Of a stretch of 64,000 bases of DNA, positions 1-9,000 are shown one piece after another. Every line of letters begins with the position of its first letter. Positions within the stretch are counted from its first letter, which is position 1. The notes under the pieces were generated by a model. The model was not told where the DNA came from, searched no databases, and saw nothing but the letters and a program-made list of their open reading frames with translations. The position numbers and the translations under genes were made by a program. Source of the DNA: Ruminococcus sp. (GTDB lineage: Bacteria > Bacillota > Clostridia > Oscillospirales > Ruminococcaceae); contig JAJBSV010000008.1 of assembly GCA_020861185.1 (NCBI GenBank), positions 277,016 to 341,015 on the forward strand. Reading direction: 5' to 3'.

Positions 1-974
1 GCGCTTATATCGCGAGGCTTGATGTTCGTCTCGTTGTCATATGTATCGAATGTTATGTCGCCGTTGATTATTACCGTCATGCCCTTTTTGAGCATTTCGA
101 GCAATGCTTCACCCTTGGCAGTAAGCTCGATTATTTTAACGACTATAGAGCTCTTATAATCGGTCATCTTGACGGTGATTATGAGGCGCTTGTTGTCCTT
201 GGTGGCACGGGAATCTATGTCGAAAATATCGCCCAAAACAGTAGTCTTTGTGTTCACGGCGGCATTATAAACCTCTGGAATCGGCATGATTTCAATCTTG
301 CCAGTGATACGCTTGCCCATTATAAGAGTAGCTTCCGGTAAGATGTCGTCCGACGGCGGTTCAATTTTGTATGTATCTGTCGGGATTGCATGAGATTTAT
401 CTTTTTTCTGGCTCGGAGCGGCGACCATACGCTCGCTGACAAGCTTGTCGAGCTCTGCATCACGCGACGGAGCTGTAAATTCGGGTACAGGTGCCTCGCC
501 GACAGGCTGAGAATCGCCGGTAATCTCGACAGTAATATTTTTTGAGAACCAGGAATTTATAATCTTTGGAAGTACATCGGTTACACCGGCATTCTTAATA
601 AAGTTTTCGCCGGAATTCTTTAAGTGAATTTTAAGGTCATCACCGTCAAGGTTATAATCCGCTCCGTCGAAGAAGCCGTTCACGGGAAGACGCTTTTTGA
701 GCTCGGAAATAACCGTAGGCATCATTTCTTCCGTGAGCATGTGAGGCTCAAATCGTGGACTTATATAAACTTCATTGATGCCGAGGGCACGCTTGAGACC
801 GTATTCAAAAGCTTCAAGGTCGGCTGATGTTACAGAGCATGAAAACTTGACCACAACAGCAACCTTAGTGTGGTCTTTAGAGAAGCCGAGTCTCTGAATC
901 TCTCCCGATTTAATCGACTCGGGTATTATATTTCCGTATGCACTGAAAAAGTCGCCTACTGTTTTGAAGCCCAT
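1..974 (-). CDS. polC: DNA polymerase III PolC-type, N-terminal part
   Basis: The reading frame is open from the ATG at 974 to the window edge, about 324 residues, so the gene is cut off at its 3' end. PolC is the replicative polymerase with built-in 3'-5' exonuclease of low-GC Gram-positive bacteria. The visible part is the N-terminal domain followed by the OB-fold segment, with RITGKIE, an ITVKMTDYKSS stretch and KGMTVIINGDI, which fit that family. The polymerase core itself lies outside the window. The gene follows ispG by 26 bp on the same strand, the usual end of the cdsA-dxr-rseP-ispG-polC order in Clostridia. Identification rests on this partial sequence and the gene order. Confidence 0.9.
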   Translation of the reverse strand, partial: MGFKTVGDFFSAYGNIIPESIKSGEIQRLGFSKDHTKVAVVVKFSCSVTSADLEAFEYGLKRALGINEVYISPRFEPHMLTEEMMPTVISELKKRLPVNGFFDGADYNLDGDDLKIHLKNSGENFIKNAGVTDVLPKIINSWFSKNITVEITGDSQPVGEAPVPEFTAPSRDAELDKLVSERMVAAPSQKKDKSHAIPTDTYKIEPPSDDILPEATLIMGKRITGKIEIMPIPEVYNAAVNTKTTVLGDIFDIDSRATKDNKRLIITVKMTDYKSSIVVKIIELTAKGEALLEMLKKGMTVIINGDITFDTYDNETNIKPRDIS

Positions 975-1000
975 TTACACACCGTTCCTTCGCCCTTGAT

Positions 1001-2035
1001 TCAAAGCTTGTCTATTTCACCGAGAAAAGCCGTGAATGCGTCTTCCTCAGAATACTTTCCTATAATTTCGTCCTTTTTGAAGATGACGACCGAGCCGTCT
1101 CCTCCCGCCAGACCGATATCGGCTTCTCTTGCCTCGCCGGGACCGTTTACAACACACCCCATGACTGCAACCGTTATGTCTTTATCGACATTTGCAAGAG
1201 CCTTTTCGACCTTATTTGCAAGCGAAATCAAATCTATCTTGGTTCTGCCGCAGGTAGGACAGGAAACGAGTTTGACTCCGCCTCTTAAATTCAGAGCTTT
1301 CAGAATCGAGATTCCGGCTTCGACTTCCTTGACAGGGTCGTCGGTAAGGGATACTCTTATAGTCTCCCCTATTCCGTCTGCCAGAAGCGAACCGATTCCG
1401 ATTGAGGACTTGACAAGTCCCATGTTATATGTACCGGCTTCGGTTACTCCCAAGTGAAGCGGGTAGTCGGTCATCTCACGCATAAGCCGATAAGCGACAA
1501 TATTACGTCTGACGTCAGACGACTTGATAGAAACGACGATGTCATTGAAATCGAATCTTTCAAGAAGCTCAATATGCTTCATTGCGCTTTCGCAGAGGGC
1601 TTCGGGAGTCGGAGAGCCGTATTTTGCAAGAATATCTTTCTCGAGTGAACCGGAATTAACGCCGATTCTTATCGGAACATTGTGACTTCTGCAACAATCG
1701 GCAACCGCTTTGACTTTATCAATATCACCGATGTTTCCGGGATTGATTCTTATCTTGTCAATGCCTCTTTCACAGGCAGCGATTGCAAGGCGATAGTTGA
1801 AATGAATATCGGCAACAAGGGGAACCGAAATCTCGTTTTTGATTGCCGGAATAAGAGCGAGGGCTTCTTCGTTGGGAATAGATGCCCTGATAATCTCACA
1901 ACCGGCTTTTTCAAGAGCTACAGCTTGTTTAACGCTTCCCTCTATGTCATCGGCTCTGGTATTGAGCATCGACTGGACATAAATTCTGCCGTCACCGAGC
2001 ATTAGATTTCCGATTTTGACTTTTCTGACAGCCAT
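1001..2035 (-). CDS. ispG: 4-hydroxy-3-methylbut-2-enyl diphosphate synthase (flavodoxin)
   Basis: IspG (GcpE) converts the cyclic diphosphate MEcPP to HMBPP, the penultimate step of the non-mevalonate isoprenoid pathway. At 344 residues it has the usual bacterial length without a plant-type insertion. A TIM-barrel N-terminal half is followed by the 4Fe-4S domain: cysteines in CPTCGRT (about 259 and 262) and in MGCVVNGPGE (about 294), with the conserved Glu near 301. It starts with MAVRKVKIG and lies 14 bp downstream of rseP. dxr, an earlier enzyme of the same pathway, is two genes upstream, and uppS uses the end products, so the operon couples isoprenoid synthesis to the cell-wall lipid carrier. 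Confidence 0.96.
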   Translation of the reverse strand: MAVRKVKIGNLMLGDGRIYVQSMLNTRADDIEGSVKQAVALEKAGCEIIRASIPNEEALALIPAIKNEISVPLVADIHFNYRLAIAACERGIDKIRINPGNIGDIDKVKAVADCCRSHNVPIRIGVNSGSLEKDILAKYGSPTPEALCESAMKHIELLERFDFNDIVVSIKSSDVRRNIVAYRLMREMTDYPLHLGVTEAGTYNMGLVKSSIGIGSLLADGIGETIRVSLTDDPVKEVEAGISILKALNLRGGVKLVSCPTCGRTKIDLISLANKVEKALANVDKDITVAVMGCVVNGPGEAREADIGLAGGDGSVVIFKKDEIIGKYSEEDAFTAFLGEIDKL

Positions 2036-2049
2036 TATGGCACCGCCCT

Positions 2050-3105
2050 TTAAAACAGCTTTATTATGTCGTTCACAGTGACAACGAGCATCAGAAGAAG
2101 CATTGCCGCCATTCCGATAAAGTGAACCATTCCCTCGTGCTCGGGCTTGACGGGCTTTCTTCTTATTCCCTCGATAATGAGGAAAATAGCTCTTGAACCG
2201 TCAAGCGCGGGAATCGGAAGAAGATTAAATATGCCGACATTGATGGTTATATAAACGACAAAGGTCATGAGGGTCTCAAGCATTTCCGTAAACGCTACGC
2301 CTTGTGAAGTGGTGCTGACAACCTCACCTATCGCGTCGACAATTCCGACAGGACCCGATAAATCGTTAATCGAGTAGTTGCCTTTGATAAGGTCAGCAAG
2401 CGAGAGCCATATCATTCTCGACACAGAGACGGTTTTTCTTGCAGAGTAGCTTATAACCGAAGCCGGGGTGACTTTCTCGCCGACAACCATAAAATCAATA
2501 TAGAGGGTTGAAGTACCATCTTCGGCTACAGCTGATTCAAACGTGACACCACTGAGCGATACTTTCTTGCCATCTCGGACTACAACCATATCAAAAACTG
2601 CGTCTTCGTCAATCTGGAACTCATAGGATATATCGGTATCGGTATATATCTTCCGACCGTTTACCTCAACTATTTTATCGCCGACCTCGAGACCTGTCAT
2701 GTGCGACGAAGCACCTTCGGCATAGAATTGGGCAACGGTAGTGGAAACTATAGCATCGGAGCATGCCGTTACAATAACCAGAATCAGAAAGCCGAGAACT
2801 ATGTTCATAAACGGTCCCATAAGGACCACGAGGAGTCTCCTCCAGACCGGTCTGTTGCGGAAAGCTCTGGGGTCATCGCTCGACTCGTCCTCTCCTTCCA
2901 TTGAGACGAAACCGCCGATGGGAAGGCATCTTATTGAGTATGCCGTTTCCTTTTTGCCCCAGGAGACTATCTTCGGACCCATACCTATAGAAAACTCGTT
3001 CACTCTTATTCCCATAGCCTTTGCCATGGCAAAGTGCCCGAGCTCGTGGATTATAATTATAATTCCGAAAATGATAATCGCTACTAAGATATAGACTATG
3101 GTCAA
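2050..3105 (-). CDS. rseP: RIP metalloprotease RseP (site-2 protease)
   Basis: Membrane-embedded zinc protease of the M50 family that cuts transmembrane anti-sigma factors and remnant signal peptides. The zinc-binding HELGH motif sits in the first membrane helix (residues 20-24 from the chosen start), a PDZ domain with VGDKIVEVNG is in the middle, and the LPIPALDG motif with the third zinc ligand is in a C-terminal helix. I chose a TTG start at 3105: it has an AAAGGA site 8 nt upstream and lies just after the dxr stop, whereas the longer ATG frame from 3171 would run 62 bp into dxr. The product is then 351 aa. An ECF sigma/anti-sigma pair at 18.2-19.4 kb is a possible client, but that link is speculative. 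Confidence 0.93.
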   Translation of the reverse strand: MTIVYILVAIIIFGIIIIIHELGHFAMAKAMGIRVNEFSIGMGPKIVSWGKKETAYSIRCLPIGGFVSMEGEDESSDDPRAFRNRPVWRRLLVVLMGPFMNIVLGFLILVIVTACSDAIVSTTVAQFYAEGASSHMTGLEVGDKIVEVNGRKIYTDTDISYEFQIDEDAVFDMVVVRDGKKVSLSGVTFESAVAEDGTSTLYIDFMVVGEKVTPASVISYSARKTVSVSRMIWLSLADLIKGNYSINDLSGPVGIVDAIGEVVSTTSQGVAFTEMLETLMTFVVYITINVGIFNLLPIPALDGSRAIFLIIEGIRRKPVKPEHEGMVHFIGMAAMLLLMLVVTVNDIIKLF

Positions 3106-3109
3106 GGTA

Positions 3110-4261
3110 TCAATCCTTTCTGATTTTGCTCGATACAAAATCCCTCGCCGATTTGTCTGCCGAAAGAACATCGCTCAGGCCATTTACGGTCTTATGCTCT
3201 AAGCTGTTAAACGCACTTTCAGCAAGCCTTGCTATGTCGTTGAAACCGATTTCGTCCCTCAAAAAGCTTGCTACGGCTATCTCATTGGCGGCGTTTACAA
3301 TCGCCGGTGCTGTAGTATCGGCTATTTCTGCGGCTTTTATACAAAGCCCGAGGCATCTGAACGTCTCGATATCCGGCTTCAAAAAACTCAGGGTTCCGTA
3401 ATCTGTCAAGGATAATTTCTTGACGTTTGATTCGGGACGATTCGGATACAACAGCGCATACTGAATAGGAATTCTCATATCCGGGACACCGAGCTGAGCA
3501 ATTATAGAGCCGTCGTTGAATTCAACCGCCGAATGGACAACGCTTTCTCTGTGAACAACGATTTCAATCTGCGAAGGCTTGACGCCAAAGAGCCACATTG
3601 CCTCCAAAAACTCAAAGCCTTTATTCATCAGGGTTGAAGAATCAATAGTTATCTTTGCGCCCATGTTCCAGTTCGGATGCTTCAGGGCGTCCTTAGCCGT
3701 CATATTTTCGAGCTCTGCATAGCTCTTTCCGAAGAACGGTCCGCCCGATGCTGTGAGTATTATTTTATGCAAATCTCTGCGGTTTCCGGATTCCAGAGAC
3801 TGAAATATCGCCGAATGCTCGCTGTCGACTGGATAGAGCTCAACGCCCTTTTGCTTTATAGCCTCGGTTACAAGCATTCCGCCTGCGACCAGAGTCTCTT
3901 TGTTTGCAAGAGCTATGTTTTTTCCGGCGTTTATCGCCGCAAGTGTCGGTTCAAGTCCGACCATGCCGACTACCGAATTCAGAACAATATCCGATTCAGG
4001 TTCACAAGCCGCTTCGCAGAGTCCGTTCATGCCGGATAATACGGTTATACCTGTCCCCTTCAGTTCATCTTTGAGCGGTTCAACATATTCGCTGTCATAG
4101 ATACAGACAAGCTTCGGCTTGAATTCGAGAGCTTGTTCAGAAAGAAGCTTCCAGTTGGATTTTGCGGAAAGAGCGGTTACGGAAAGACCATGTCTTTTGA
4201 TAACATCAAGAGACTGAACGCCGATTGAACCGGTTGAACCTAAAAGAGATACTTTCTTCAT
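3110..4261 (-). CDS. dxr: 1-deoxy-D-xylulose-5-phosphate reductoisomerase
   Basis: Dxr rearranges and reduces DXP to MEP with NADPH, the committed step of the non-mevalonate isoprenoid route. The 383-aa product starts with the NADPH-binding GSTGSIG motif (residues 8-14), followed by the metal/substrate motifs VDSEHSAIFQ, TASGGPF and MGAKITIDSSTLMNKG, and the C-terminal helical domain. The RBS GAGGTTGATATAG precedes the ATG. It lies 16 bp after cdsA and 4 bp before the TTG of rseP, so translation of the two is probably coupled. Length and motifs are normal for the family. Confidence 0.97.
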   Translation of the reverse strand: MKKVSLLGSTGSIGVQSLDVIKRHGLSVTALSAKSNWKLLSEQALEFKPKLVCIYDSEYVEPLKDELKGTGITVLSGMNGLCEAACEPESDIVLNSVVGMVGLEPTLAAINAGKNIALANKETLVAGGMLVTEAIKQKGVELYPVDSEHSAIFQSLESGNRRDLHKIILTASGGPFFGKSYAELENMTAKDALKHPNWNMGAKITIDSSTLMNKGFEFLEAMWLFGVKPSQIEIVVHRESVVHSAVEFNDGSIIAQLGVPDMRIPIQYALLYPNRPESNVKKLSLTDYGTLSFLKPDIETFRCLGLCIKAAEIADTTAPAIVNAANEIAVASFLRDEIGFNDIARLAESAFNSLEHKTVNGLSDVLSADKSARDFVSSKIRKD

Positions 4262-4277
4262 CTATATCAACCTCAAA

Positions 4278-5102
4278 TCAGAATATGCCGATGCCCGAAG
4301 CACAGAGTGCCATAAACGGAGCTACAAAAACAACGCTGTCAAACCTGTCGAGAGCTCCGCCGTGTCCGGGAAACAGATTACCATAGTCCTTGACGTCGCA
4401 GTGGCGTTTGACAACTGACGCAAACAGGTCGCCTGTTACACCCAAAAGCGCACAACCTGCACCCAGAAGTGCCATGAGTATGTAATTAACCTGTGCCTGA
4501 ACCATTACCAGATCAACGACGAGTCCGAATATTACAAACAGTATTACATCGGTGATAATACCGCCGATAAAGCCCTCGACAGTTTTCTTGGGACTGATTT
4601 TCGGGCAGAGCTTGTGTTTGCCGAGAAATGTTCCTGCAAAGTACGCTCCCGTATCGTCAAGCCATGCTCCGCAGAATGTCAGAATCAACGTCAGAAGCCC
4701 GAATTGCTTGCTTGAAGCCTCAATAGCGCAGAGACTTGACATTGCAACAGAAATCAACAGCGAATAAAGTGCGACCGTCGAATATACGCCGACATCGGTC
4801 TTTTCATAGCCGATGAAGACATCCAGGGCATACAGTATGATATATGCAAATATAACGGCTAAATATATATACAAACCGTCGCTCACTGAAAGAAACCTGA
4901 CTGCAAACGGGAAAAATACGGACAGGCACAGACTTCCAATAAATAAAGTGCTCTTTAAAAGCTTGGTTGCACGGAAAAGCTCGAACATCATTACAGCCGT
5001 TAGAGCGGCTACGGCAATATTGAGCACTATTGTGCTGTGAAAGCAGAGAACAACCGCCAAAAGAGCAAGTGATACAACAGCCGTTATTATTCTTGTTTTC
5101 AA
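4278..5102 (-). CDS. cdsA: Phosphatidate cytidylyltransferase
   Basis: CDP-diacylglycerol synthase: makes the activated lipid from phosphatidic acid and CTP for all anionic phospholipids. An integral membrane protein of 274 aa with about eight hydrophobic segments. The C-terminal family signature is present: KISPKKTVEGFIGG, then GDLFASVVKRHCDVKDYG and FPGHGGALDRFDS with the metal-binding Asp residues. The start is a TTG at 5102 behind AAGGGACATAAA. It sits between uppS and dxr with 16-bp gaps, a conserved order. plsY and gpsA further along the window supply the phosphatidic acid precursor. Confidence 0.96.
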   Translation of the reverse strand: MKTRIITAVVSLALLAVVLCFHSTIVLNIAVAALTAVMMFELFRATKLLKSTLFIGSLCLSVFFPFAVRFLSVSDGLYIYLAVIFAYIILYALDVFIGYEKTDVGVYSTVALYSLLISVAMSSLCAIEASSKQFGLLTLILTFCGAWLDDTGAYFAGTFLGKHKLCPKISPKKTVEGFIGGIITDVILFVIFGLVVDLVMVQAQVNYILMALLGAGCALLGVTGDLFASVVKRHCDVKDYGNLFPGHGGALDRFDSVVFVAPFMALCASGIGIF

Positions 5103-5118
5103 TTTATGTCCCTTCTTT

Positions 5119-5841
5119 TCAGTTCATAACTCCGCCGAAGCGTCTGTCTCTGGATGTATAATTTTTAAGAGCATCTATCAGTTCATTTTTCCCGAAATCG
5201 GGCCAAAGTGTCGAGCAGAAGTAAAATTCAGCATATGCGCATTGCCATATCAAAAAATTCGATATTCTCTCTTCTCCACCGGTTCTTATAAGCAAATCAA
5301 CCGGAGGGATATCTTTTGTATCCAGGAATGAATTTATAAGCTCCGGAGTTATCTGTTCTTCGGAAATATAGCCCTCTTTTGACAATGAAGCAATTTGTTT
5401 CACTGCCCTAGTGATTTCGTCATGACTGCCGTAATTAACGGCAATAAGAACGGTAAGACCGGTGTTGTCCTTTGAGCCTTCTTCGTTTTCAGCCATCTTC
5501 TTCTGGAGGCTATCGCTCAGCTTTGTTCTGTCACCGATAAATATAAACCTGGCGTTTTCATCAGTATATTGCTTGAGGGTGTCGAGCTGTTCGTCAAATA
5601 AATCCAGCAGCCCTTTTACTTCATCATCGGGGCGACTCCAGTTTTCTGTGGAAAACGCATAGAATGTAGCATATTTAATATCGAGGTCTTTGCATGCTCT
5701 TATAACGGTTTTGAGAGCCTTTGCACCCTCTCGGTGACCGTAATTGCGGGGCATAAGGCGTTTTTTCGCCCATCTGCCGTTGCCGTCCATAATAAATGCA
5801 ACATGCGTCGGTATTTTAAGCTGCTTTATCTCATCTGCCAA
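5119..5841 (-). CDS. uppS: Undecaprenyl diphosphate synthase
   Basis: cis-Prenyltransferase that elongates farnesyl diphosphate to the C55 carrier used for peptidoglycan and other wall polymers. The motif MDGNGRWAKKR with the catalytic Asp lies near the N-terminus, and RTGGEERISNFL and the AYAEFYF segment near the C-terminus, as in the family. I prefer a TTG start at 5841, with CAGGAGTG six nt upstream, giving 240 aa. The longer ATG frame from 5880 starts right after the hairpin at 5870-5899 and adds 13 residues that do not resemble the family. It is preceded by frr and followed by cdsA. Confidence 0.95.
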   Translation of the reverse strand: MADEIKQLKIPTHVAFIMDGNGRWAKKRLMPRNYGHREGAKALKTVIRACKDLDIKYATFYAFSTENWSRPDDEVKGLLDLFDEQLDTLKQYTDENARFIFIGDRTKLSDSLQKKMAENEEGSKDNTGLTVLIAVNYGSHDEITRAVKQIASLSKEGYISEEQITPELINSFLDTKDIPPVDLLIRTGGEERISNFLIWQCAYAEFYFCSTLWPDFGKNELIDALKNYTSRDRRFGGVMN

Positions 5842-5869
5842 GCAAATCACTCCTGTAAGTAAACAATCA

Positions 5870-5899
5870 AACAGTCTCACCCCGAAGGGTGAAACTGTT
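5870..5899 (-). terminator. UUCG-capped hairpin between frr and uppS
   Basis: Thirteen-base-pair stem (5870-5882 with 5887-5899, one G-U wobble) closed by a UUCG tetraloop in the minus-strand RNA. It is followed by a broken U tract (TTTGATTGTTT), so it may be a leaky terminator or a processing/stability hairpin that sets the ratio of frr to the lipid genes downstream. Confidence 0.6.
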
Positions 5900-5918
5900 C
5901 AGGGTATTTTGATTAAAA

Positions 5919-6473
5919 TCAGACGGAAAGAATTTCTTTTTCCTTGACTGAAACCTGCTCGTCAACCTGTGCGATATATTTGTCGGTGAGCTTCTGGATG
6001 TCCTTGTCGAACTGCTTTACATCGTCCTCGGTGACATCACCGTTCTTCTTCATGGTCTTTATCTTCTCGTTTGCGTCACGTCTTATCGAACGGACAGCAA
6101 CCTTTGAATCCTCACCGAGCTTCCTTATATCCTTTGTGAGATCCTTACGACGCTCCTCACTGAGCTGTGGGAAGGTCAGGCGGATGACGGTGCCGTCATT
6201 AATTGGATTGATCCCGAGGTCGCTCGCCTGAATTGCCTTTTCGATAGCTTTAAGGGAGGACTTGTCCCACGGCTGGATTACAAGAATTCTTGCGTCCTGA
6301 ACCGATATAGCCGCCATCTGATTGATGGGAGTCTGGGTTCCGTAGTAATCAACCATGATTCTGTCAAGAACAGCAGGATTAGCTCTGCCGGCTCTTATTG
6401 CCGCAAAATCGGAAGCCAGAACCTTAAGGGTTTTCTCCATCTTTTCCTTAGCGTTATTCAAAGTATCTTTCAT
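5919..6473 (-). CDS. frr: Ribosome recycling factor
   Basis: RRF splits post-termination ribosomes together with EF-G. The 184-aa product has the expected length and motifs: an N-terminal long helix, IRAGRANPAVLDRI, VDYYGTQTPINQMA, ILVIQPWD, the SDLGINPINDGTVIRLTFPQL stretch and the C-terminal RRDANEKIK helix region. It lies 22 bp after pyrH on the same strand. The pyrH-frr-uppS-cdsA order is widely conserved; here rpsB and tsf, which often precede pyrH, are not upstream. Confidence 0.97.
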   Translation of the reverse strand: MKDTLNNAKEKMEKTLKVLASDFAAIRAGRANPAVLDRIMVDYYGTQTPINQMAAISVQDARILVIQPWDKSSLKAIEKAIQASDLGINPINDGTVIRLTFPQLSEERRKDLTKDIRKLGEDSKVAVRSIRRDANEKIKTMKKNGDVTEDDVKQFDKDIQKLTDKYIAQVDEQVSVKEKEILSV

Positions 6474-6495
6474 TATGATTCCTTCCTTTCAGTTG

Positions 6496-7200
6496 TCAGT
6501 AAAGTATTGTTCCGACATCTTCGCCCATAACGGCATCGTAGATATTGTCGGGATTTTCGAGATTGAATACGATTACGGGGATTTCGTTTTCCTTGCACAT
6601 GGAAGCGGCTGTAGCATCCATTACCCCCAAGTGCTTTGAGACTACGTCGTCAAGGTCAAGCTTATCATACTTGACGGCATCGGTATACTTATGCGGGTCT
6701 TTATCGTATACGCCGTCGACCATAGTGGCTTTCAGCATTACGTCCGCCTCAATTTCAGCCGCACGAAGAGAAGATGCCGTGTCGGTAGAGAAGAACGGGC
6801 TTCCAGTTCCGCAACCGAAGATGACTATTCTTCCTTTTTCGAGATGTCTTACTGCCTTGTTTCTTATATATGGCTCGGCAATCTGACGCATTTCAATCGC
6901 TGTCTGGACTCTTACTTCAGCACCCAACGCTTCGAGACTGTCGGCAACCGCCAAAGCGTTCATCGCCGTTGCGAGCATACCGATGTGGTCGGCTCTTGTT
7001 CTGTCCATTGCGCCGCTTGAACGTCCACGCCAGAAATTGCCGCCTCCGACGACTATTCCTATCTGAACTCCGGCATCATAGCACCTCTTGACACTACGGC
7101 AAATATTTCCGATTGTGTCGAAATCAAGTCCGGTCTTCTTATCACCGGCAAGAGCTTCTCCGCTCAGCTTTAAAAGAATACGCTTATACTTCGGCTCCAT
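6496..7200 (-). CDS. pyrH: UMP kinase
   Basis: Hexameric uridylate kinase of the amino-acid-kinase fold, phosphorylating UMP to UDP for RNA, DNA and UDP-sugars. Seen motifs: [12 protein letters not shown] at the N-terminus, [10 protein letters not shown], the DHIGMLAT segment, [14 protein letters not shown] and [15 protein letters not shown] chose the ATG at 7200 (234 aa) because GGAGAG lies 8 nt upstream; the in-frame GTG at 7209 falls right on that RBS. It is the first gene of the long minus-strand operon that runs to polC, and a promoter-like site lies at 7273-7301. Confidence 0.96.
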   Translation of the reverse strand: MEPKYKRILLKLSGEALAGDKKTGLDFDTIGNICRSVKRCYDAGVQIGIVVGGGNFWRGRSSGAMDRTRADHIGMLATAMNALAVADSLEALGAEVRVQTAIEMRQIAEPYIRNKAVRHLEKGRIVIFGCGTGSPFFSTDTASSLRAAEIEADVMLKATMVDGVYDKDPHKYTDAVKYDKLDLDDVVSKHLGVMDATAASMCKENEIPVIVFNLENPDNIYDAVMGEDVGTILY

Positions 7201-7272
7201 AAACAGCACTCTCCAATATATTTATTTGTTTTGTTTACATATGGCATAGCAAGTCACTGCTAACCACATCTA

Positions 7273-7301
7273 ATTTTAACCTAAAATCGCTCCAAAGTAA
7301 A
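7273..7301 (-). promoter_or_regulatory. Putative sigma-A promoter of the pyrH-polC operon
   Basis: TTTACT and TAAAAT separated by 17 bp, about 65 bp upstream of the pyrH start codon. The spacing is ideal and the -35 box is one to two bases off consensus. No other promoter-like site stands out between gpsA and pyrH. Confidence 0.55.
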
Positions 7302-7331
7302 TAGGTTTCACACAAATCTCATGAATAAATT

Positions 7332-8315
7332 TTACTCGGTTCTGACAGGTCGGAGCATCAGCTCATTAATTGCCACGCTTGGCGATTTGCCTTCAAACAG
7401 CACTTTATTGACTTCTGTCGTTATCGGCATATCTACTCCGTATTTATTTGCAAGCTCCAATGTTGCCTTGGCGCAGGCATAACCCTCTACTGTACCGATT
7501 CTTCTGACGGCTTCCTCTGGCTCGACGCCCTGACCTATGAGAAGTCCGGCACGATAGTTGCGGGAGTGCATGCTTGTGCAAGTTACAACGAGATCACCAA
7601 GTCCTGCAAGACCGCTGAAGGTGTCCTGTTTGGCGCCCATCGCCACACCGAGGCGTGTGATTTCACTTAAACCTCTTGTCATAAGAGCGGCTTTTGTGTT
7701 GTCACCAAATCCGAGACCTCCGACGACTCCCGAACAGAGGGCAATTACATTCTTGACAGCACCGCCGACTTCGCAGCCGATAACATCGGAATTGACATAA
7801 AGTCTTAATACATCATCGGAAAAGTTTGACTGAATCAGACGAGCGGCATCCTCATCCTCGGAAGCAACCGCAACCGCAGTTGGCATTCCTCTGCCGAGTT
7901 CTTCCGCATGCGACGGTCCCGAAAGAACGGCTATCCTGTTATCGGGAAAGACTTCCCCGATGACTTCGCTCATACGCTTCAAAGATCCGTCTTCAAGCCC
8001 CTTTGCACTGCTCACGATTATACTGTTTTTATTGACGTAAGGTTTTGCCTGTTCACAGACAGAGCGGACGAATTTCGAAGGTATTCCGACTACTACTATG
8101 TCCCTGTCCGATGCACAGGATATATCCTCGCAGAGATTGACCGACTTGGGAATCTGAACGCCCGGGAGCTTCGCTCTTAATTCCCCCGTTCTTCTTATCG
8201 TGTCGAGTTCGTCTTTAAAGGCACTCCAGACGGTCACACCATGACCGAGTCGAGAAGAAGTGCACGCAAGCGCAAGCCCCCATCCGCCTGAGCCTAAGAT
8301 TGTGATGCTTGTCAC
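7332..8315 (-). CDS. gpsA: Glycerol-3-phosphate dehydrogenase [NAD(P)+]
   Basis: Cytosolic enzyme that reduces dihydroxyacetone phosphate to sn-glycerol 3-phosphate, the backbone of all phospholipids. The 327-aa product starts with the dinucleotide-binding GSGGWG (residues 8-13) and has GPSHAEELGRGMPTAV and the catalytic-lysine segment GGAVKNVIALCSG, plus the C-terminal helical domain with TVEGYACAK. The GTG start overlaps the plsY stop by 4 bp (GTGA), so the two are translationally coupled. plsY acylates the product of this enzyme, so both steps sit in one unit. Confidence 0.96.
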   Translation of the reverse strand: MTSITILGSGGWGLALACTSSRLGHGVTVWSAFKDELDTIRRTGELRAKLPGVQIPKSVNLCEDISCASDRDIVVVGIPSKFVRSVCEQAKPYVNKNSIIVSSAKGLEDGSLKRMSEVIGEVFPDNRIAVLSGPSHAEELGRGMPTAVAVASEDEDAARLIQSNFSDDVLRLYVNSDVIGCEVGGAVKNVIALCSGVVGGLGFGDNTKAALMTRGLSEITRLGVAMGAKQDTFSGLAGLGDLVVTCTSMHSRNYRAGLLIGQGVEPEEAVRRIGTVEGYACAKATLELANKYGVDMPITTEVNKVLFEGKSPSVAINELMLRPVRTE

Positions 8316-8986
8316 TTGTTATCTCCTCGCTTTCTGAATGTGAATTTTGATTCCGTATGGTTTCTGAGTCGCTGAATATTCGGCATATGCCTTACAAAGC
8401 AGAAAGCGCCCATTGCAAGGGCTATAATTGCGTGTATAGCCGTATAAATATTGAGCTCGCCGAGCATTATCAGGTCGGCTAAGATGTAGCATATCGGGTA
8501 AGCCACACAGCATGTGATGGAACTGAGAGACACATATTTTGTTGCAATAAATACAATAAGAAAGACAATCAGAGCCAACAAAGATGCCAACGGATTTATA
8601 CATATAGTGCAAACAGCCGCAATTAAAATTCCCTTTCCGCCTTTAAAGCCATAGAAAATCGGGAAGCAATGTCCCATCACGGCGAACATCGAAGCAACCA
8701 TGCAGGCAGTCATGACATTGTGTTCATCGCTTGAAAATAATCCTGACGAGAAAAGCACAGCTCTTGTTCCGAAAACAACCACAATGCCCTTAAGGACATC
8801 GATAATCAGAGTCATTGCCGCACTGATGCCGCCGAAGGTACGGTATACATTCGTAAGTCCTGCATTATGACTACCGTAATCCCTGATATCTTGCCTTTTG
8901 ACAAGACGAACGGAAATAATTGCGGAGTTGAGGCTTCCTATCAGATAGGATATAACCGCAACCACGAGTAAAGCCAGATAGTACAA
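8312..8986 (-). CDS. plsY: Acyl-phosphate:glycerol-3-phosphate acyltransferase
   Basis: Membrane acyltransferase that makes lysophosphatidic acid from acyl phosphate and glycerol 3-phosphate. The 224-aa protein has about five to seven hydrophobic helices and the three PlsY motifs: GSLNSA (17-22), GSHNAGLTN (38-46) and HCFPIFYGFKGGKG near residue 100. It lies 14 bp downstream of der and overlaps gpsA by 4 bp. The der-plsY-gpsA order is common in Firmicutes. Two PlsC-like proteins at 36.9 and 39.7 kb are possible partners for the second acylation, though they may do something else. Confidence 0.96.
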   Translation of the reverse strand: MYYLALLVVAVISYLIGSLNSAIISVRLVKRQDIRDYGSHNAGLTNVYRTFGGISAAMTLIIDVLKGIVVVFGTRAVLFSSGLFSSDEHNVMTACMVASMFAVMGHCFPIFYGFKGGKGILIAAVCTICINPLASLLALIVFLIVFIATKYVSLSSITCCVAYPICYILADLIMLGELNIYTAIHAIIALAMGAFCFVRHMPNIQRLRNHTESKFTFRKRGDNK

Positions 8987-9000
8987 TTTGTCAGCTCCTG

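Noticed and set aside
3106..3171. Upstream ATG start for rseP
   Set aside because: It would add 22 residues overlapping the end of dxr; the TTG at 3105 has a good RBS and puts HELGH at the usual place.
8319..8612. A second minus-strand frame inside plsY
   Set aside because: Out of frame with a clear PlsY protein; no RBS.
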